Source of the DNA: an uncultured Clostridia bacterium
GTDB taxonomy: Bacteria > Bacillota > Clostridia > Oscillospirales > CAG-272
Length of the DNA: 9,494 bases
Direction of reading: 5' to 3'
Assembly (NCBI GenBank): GCA_946618395.1
Contig: CAMOLD010000044.1
Coordinates: 1 to 9,494, forward strand
The position numbers and the translations under genes are program-made. Numbering within the stretch: position 1 is the stretch's first letter; each line of letters opens with the position of its first letter. The notes beneath the pieces are model-generated. The model searched no databases. It was not told where the DNA came from and saw only the letters and a list, made by a program, of their open reading frames with translations. Positions 7,508 to 9,494 of the stretch are shown here, piece by piece.

Positions 7508-7514
7508 AAATAAC

Positions 7515-7543
7515 TTGATTTTTTGAGAAAAATAGTTTATAAT
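7515..7543 (+). promoter_or_regulatory. Sigma-A type promoter of fba
   Basis: TTGATT (7515-7520) is followed by a 17-base spacer and a perfect TATAAT (7538-7543). Transcription would begin near 7550, giving a leader of about 33 bases. The -10 box lies inside the apparent upstream extension of the fba reading frame (from 7523), which confirms that the extension is not coding. Confidence 0.8.
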
Positions 7544-7568
7544 GGATTTGTCAAAAAAAGGAATTTTC

Positions 7569-7574
7569 AGGAGG
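7569..7574 (+). promoter_or_regulatory. Ribosome binding site deciding the fba start
   Basis: AGGAGG lies 8 bases before the ATG at 7583. It is a near-ideal site, in keeping with a highly expressed glycolytic enzyme. Confidence 0.85.
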
Positions 7575-7582
7575 TTTTGAAA

Positions 7583-8446
7583 ATGCTTGTTTCCGCAAAA
7601 GAAATGCTTGTAAAAGCAAAGGCAGGGCACTATGCTGTCGGTCAGTTCAACATCAACAACTTGGAATGGACCAAAGCCATTCTGCAAACCGCGCAGGAGC
7701 TCAATTCTCCCGTCATTCTCGGCGTTTCCGAGGGTGCTGGAAAATATATGTGCGGCTTTAAGACCGTTACCGATATGGTCAAAGCGATGATCGACGAATT
7801 GAAGATCACCGTTCCGGTCGCGCTCCATTTGGACCACGGCACCTACGAGGGTTGCTACCGCTGCATTGAAGCCGGATTTTCTTCCATCATGTTTGACGGC
7901 TCGCATTACCCGATTGCCGAGAACGTTGAAAAAACCAAAGAGCTTGTTCGCGTTTGCGCCGAGAAGGGACTCTCCCTGGAGGCCGAAGTCGGTGCCATTG
8001 GCGGCGAGGAAGACGGCGTGATTGGTATGGGCGAATGCGCCGACCCCAACGAATGCAAACAGATTGCCGACCTGGGCGTTACCATGCTGGCAGCCGGCAT
8101 TGGCAACATTCACGGCAAATATCCCGCAAACTGGCCGGGACTCTCCTTTGAAACGCTTGCCGCCATTTCCGAAAAGGTTGGCAAAATGCCGCTGGTTCTC
8201 CATGGCGGAACGGGTATTCCCGCCGATATGATCCGCAAGGCAATTTCGCTGGGCGTTTCCAAAATCAACGTCAACACCGAATGCCAGCTGGCGTTTGCCG
8301 CCGCCGTTCGCAAATATGTGGAAGAGGGCAAGGACCTGCAAGGAAAGGGCTTTGACCCGCGCAAACTGCTTGCTCCCGGTGTAGAAGCCATCAAAGCGAC
8401 CGTGCGCGAGAAGATGGAACTCTTCGGCTCGATTGGAAAAGCTTAA
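7583..8446 (+). CDS. fba: Class II fructose-1,6-bisphosphate aldolase
   Basis: This is a zinc-dependent cytoplasmic enzyme that cleaves fructose-1,6-bisphosphate into dihydroxyacetone phosphate and glyceraldehyde-3-phosphate, or joins them in gluconeogenesis. The protein has 287 residues, matching the short class II form of Bacillota (about 285). Landmarks are FNINNLEW (22-29), HLDHG with catalytic D84 and zinc ligand H85, FDGSHYP (104-110), LEAEVGAIGGEED with E134, GNIHG with zinc ligand H178, LHGGTG with zinc ligand H207, and NVNTE (229-233). All expected catalytic and metal residues are present. The gene has its own promoter and a strong ribosome binding site and appears monocistronic, ending in a terminator. 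Tagatose-bisphosphate aldolase (GatY/KbaY) is a close relative and cannot be excluded, but no tagatose or galactitol genes are nearby. Confidence 0.92.
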   Translation: MLVSAKEMLVKAKAGHYAVGQFNINNLEWTKAILQTAQELNSPVILGVSEGAGKYMCGFKTVTDMVKAMIDELKITVPVALHLDHGTYEGCYRCIEAGFSSIMFDGSHYPIAENVEKTKELVRVCAEKGLSLEAEVGAIGGEEDGVIGMGECADPNECKQIADLGVTMLAAGIGNIHGKYPANWPGLSFETLAAISEKVGKMPLVLHGGTGIPADMIRKAISLGVSKINVNTECQLAFAAAVRKYVEEGKDLQGKGFDPRKLLAPGVEAIKATVREKMELFGSIGKA

Positions 8447-8454
8447 TTGAAAAT

Positions 8455-8493
8455 AAAAAAAGAAGGATCGGCAACTGCCGATCCTTCTTTTTT
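8455..8493. terminator. Bidirectional terminator shared by fba and glnS
   Basis: A perfect 12-base-pair stem (8461-8472 with 8477-8488) has an AACT loop and is flanked by A6 on the left and T5 on the right, which extend the pairing. Either strand therefore reads as a GC-rich hairpin followed by a U tract. It lies between the fba stop (8446) and the opposing glnS stop (8506). Confidence 0.93.
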
Positions 8494-8505
8494 CTATTCT
8501 TTTAT

Positions 8506-9494
8506 TTATTTGAAACTATCCTTCAAAGTTACAATGCGGTTGAAGGTGTTGGGGTATTTGGTGTCCTTGCAGAAGTAGCCGGTGCGGACGAACTGGAACT
8601 GCTCACCGACCTTTGCGTTAGCAAGGGCGGGTTCCACCTTGGCGTGCTCCACAACGATTTTGGATTCGGGGTTGATAAAATCGGTATAATCCTTGTCGTC
8701 CGGCTTTGCCGAGGGGTTTTCCAGCGTGGTCAGGTTGTTGTAAAGGTGCAGGGTGACATCCTCGCAATGTGCGGCGGAAAGCCAATGGATGGTGCCTTTG
8801 ATTTTTCTGCCGTCGGCAGGCATTCCGTTGCCGGTTTCCAGGTCGGCGGTGCAGTGAATTTCCTTGACCGAGCCGTCGGCGTTTTTGACGATCTCGCCGC
8901 ATTTGACGATATAGGCGCCCATCAGGCGGACCTCGCCGTCCGGCTTCATGCGGAAGAACTTGGGCGGCGGAACTTCGGCAAAGTCATCCTCATCAATCCA
9001 AAGCTCGCGGGTAAAGGCGACCTTGCGCGTGCCGGCATCTGGATTTTGCGGATTGTTGGAAACCTCAAAATACTCGGTTTTATCGGCAGGGTAGTTATCT
9101 ACAATGACCTTAATGGGTTTTTGAACGGCAATGCGGCGGGGCGCCGTTGCGTTCAGCTCGTCGCGCAGGCAGGCCTCCAACTGGCGGATGTCAACAAGGC
9201 TGTCCGACTTTGCAACGCCGGTTCTGCCGATGAAATCCAGAATGGAGGAAGCGGTATAGCCGCGGCGGCGCAGGCCGCAAAGGGTGGGCATACGCGGGTC
9301 GTCCCAACCATCTACCACGCCCCCTTCGACCAATCCGCGCAGAAAACGCTTGGAAAGAACGGTGTAAGTAATGTTCAGGCGGGCAAACTCGATTTGGCGC
9401 GGGAAGCCGACCGGATTGCCGGGCAGGTCCACGTTGTCGCGCACCCAGTTGTAAAGCGGGCGGTGGATCTCGTATTCCAGCGAGCAGAGCGAAT
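8506..9494 (-). CDS. glnS: Glutaminyl-tRNA synthetase, C-terminal part (gene begins beyond the right edge)
   Basis: GlnRS is a class I synthetase that charges tRNA-Gln with glutamine in the cytoplasm. The frame is open from the right edge to a TAA at 8508-8506, giving 329 residues of an enzyme usually near 550. Visible are SLEYEIHRPLYNW at the start (the GlnRS catalytic-domain block), VLSKR at about 9346-9360 (the KMSKS-type motif in its GlnRS form), and DDPRMPTLCGLRRRGY, typical of GlnRS. A beta-barrel anticodon-binding region ends in FNRIVTLKDSFK, matching the normal GlnRS C-terminus. There is therefore no YqeY fusion, as some bacterial GlnRS have. The start, promoter and any T-box leader lie outside the window. 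An apparent GTG start at 9444 is internal. Confidence 0.95.
   Translation of the reverse strand, partial: SLCSLEYEIHRPLYNWVRDNVDLPGNPVGFPRQIEFARLNITYTVLSKRFLRGLVEGGVVDGWDDPRMPTLCGLRRRGYTASSILDFIGRTGVAKSDSLVDIRQLEACLRDELNATAPRRIAVQKPIKVIVDNYPADKTEYFEVSNNPQNPDAGTRKVAFTRELWIDEDDFAEVPPPKFFRMKPDGEVRLMGAYIVKCGEIVKNADGSVKEIHCTADLETGNGMPADGRKIKGTIHWLSAAHCEDVTLHLYNNLTTLENPSAKPDDKDYTDFINPESKIVVEHAKVEPALANAKVGEQFQFVRTGYFCKDTKYPNTFNRIVTLKDSFK

Noticed and set aside
7523..7582. A 20-residue N-terminal extension of the fba frame from a TTG
   Set aside because: It contains the TATAAT of the fba promoter and the ribosome binding site, and class II aldolases begin at the MLVSAKEML position.
7457..8341. A 294-residue open frame on the minus strand opposite fba
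   Set aside because: The + strand encodes an aldolase with every catalytic and zinc residue, a promoter and a ribosome binding site. The antisense frame has no recognisable domain and runs through the fba promoter.
1..9494. Mobile elements, CRISPR arrays, tRNA genes, defence or toxin-antitoxin systems
   Set aside because: I looked for terminal repeats, regularly spaced repeats, transposase or integrase motifs and tRNA-like folds and saw none. All the coding space is taken by recognisable chromosomal genes.

Overview
The window reads as an ordinary, densely packed stretch of chromosome from a low-to-mid G+C Gram-positive bacterium, probably an anaerobic clostridial lineage of the Bacillota. 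The evidence is AddB/AddA rather than RecBCD, strong AAGGAGG-type ribosome binding sites about 8-9 bases before each start, TTGnnn-17-TATAAT promoters, a class II aldolase of Bacillota length and two oxygen-sensitive double [4Fe-4S]-type proteins. The exact taxon cannot be read from the sequence.

Layout. On the minus strand, 4684 down to 1 is one tight operon: a short QueG-type epoxyqueuosine reductase (3857-4684), then addB (793-3852), then the start of addA (776 to beyond base 1). The queG-addB gap is 4 bases and the addB-addA gap is 16 bases. A 173-base divergent promoter region (4685-4857) separates it from htrA (4858-6042, + strand), which encodes an exported, membrane-anchored HtrA/DegP-like serine protease. 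htrA converges on a MATE-family multidrug/cation exporter (6070-7422, minus), and the htrA terminator hairpin reaches into the MATE 3' coding end. A second divergent promoter region (7423-7582) leads to a class II fructose-1,6-bisphosphate aldolase (7583-8446, + strand). That gene converges on glnS (8506 to the right edge, minus), glutaminyl-tRNA synthetase, over a shared bidirectional terminator.

Function. AddA and AddB form the helicase-nuclease that resects double-strand breaks for recombination. QueG completes the queuosine modification of tRNA. HtrA handles misfolded exported proteins, MATE exports toxic compounds, Fba works in glycolysis and gluconeogenesis, and GlnRS charges tRNA-Gln. 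Only the queG-addB-addA group looks co-transcribed; the other genes look like independent neighbours.

I saw no mobile element, CRISPR array, tRNA, rRNA, toxin-antitoxin pair or defence island. No previously undescribed system is evident. The points worth a second look are modest: the queG-addBA operon, the short QueG, the atypical HtrA PDZ region, a palindrome over the queG promoter, and terminators shared or embedded in coding sequence.
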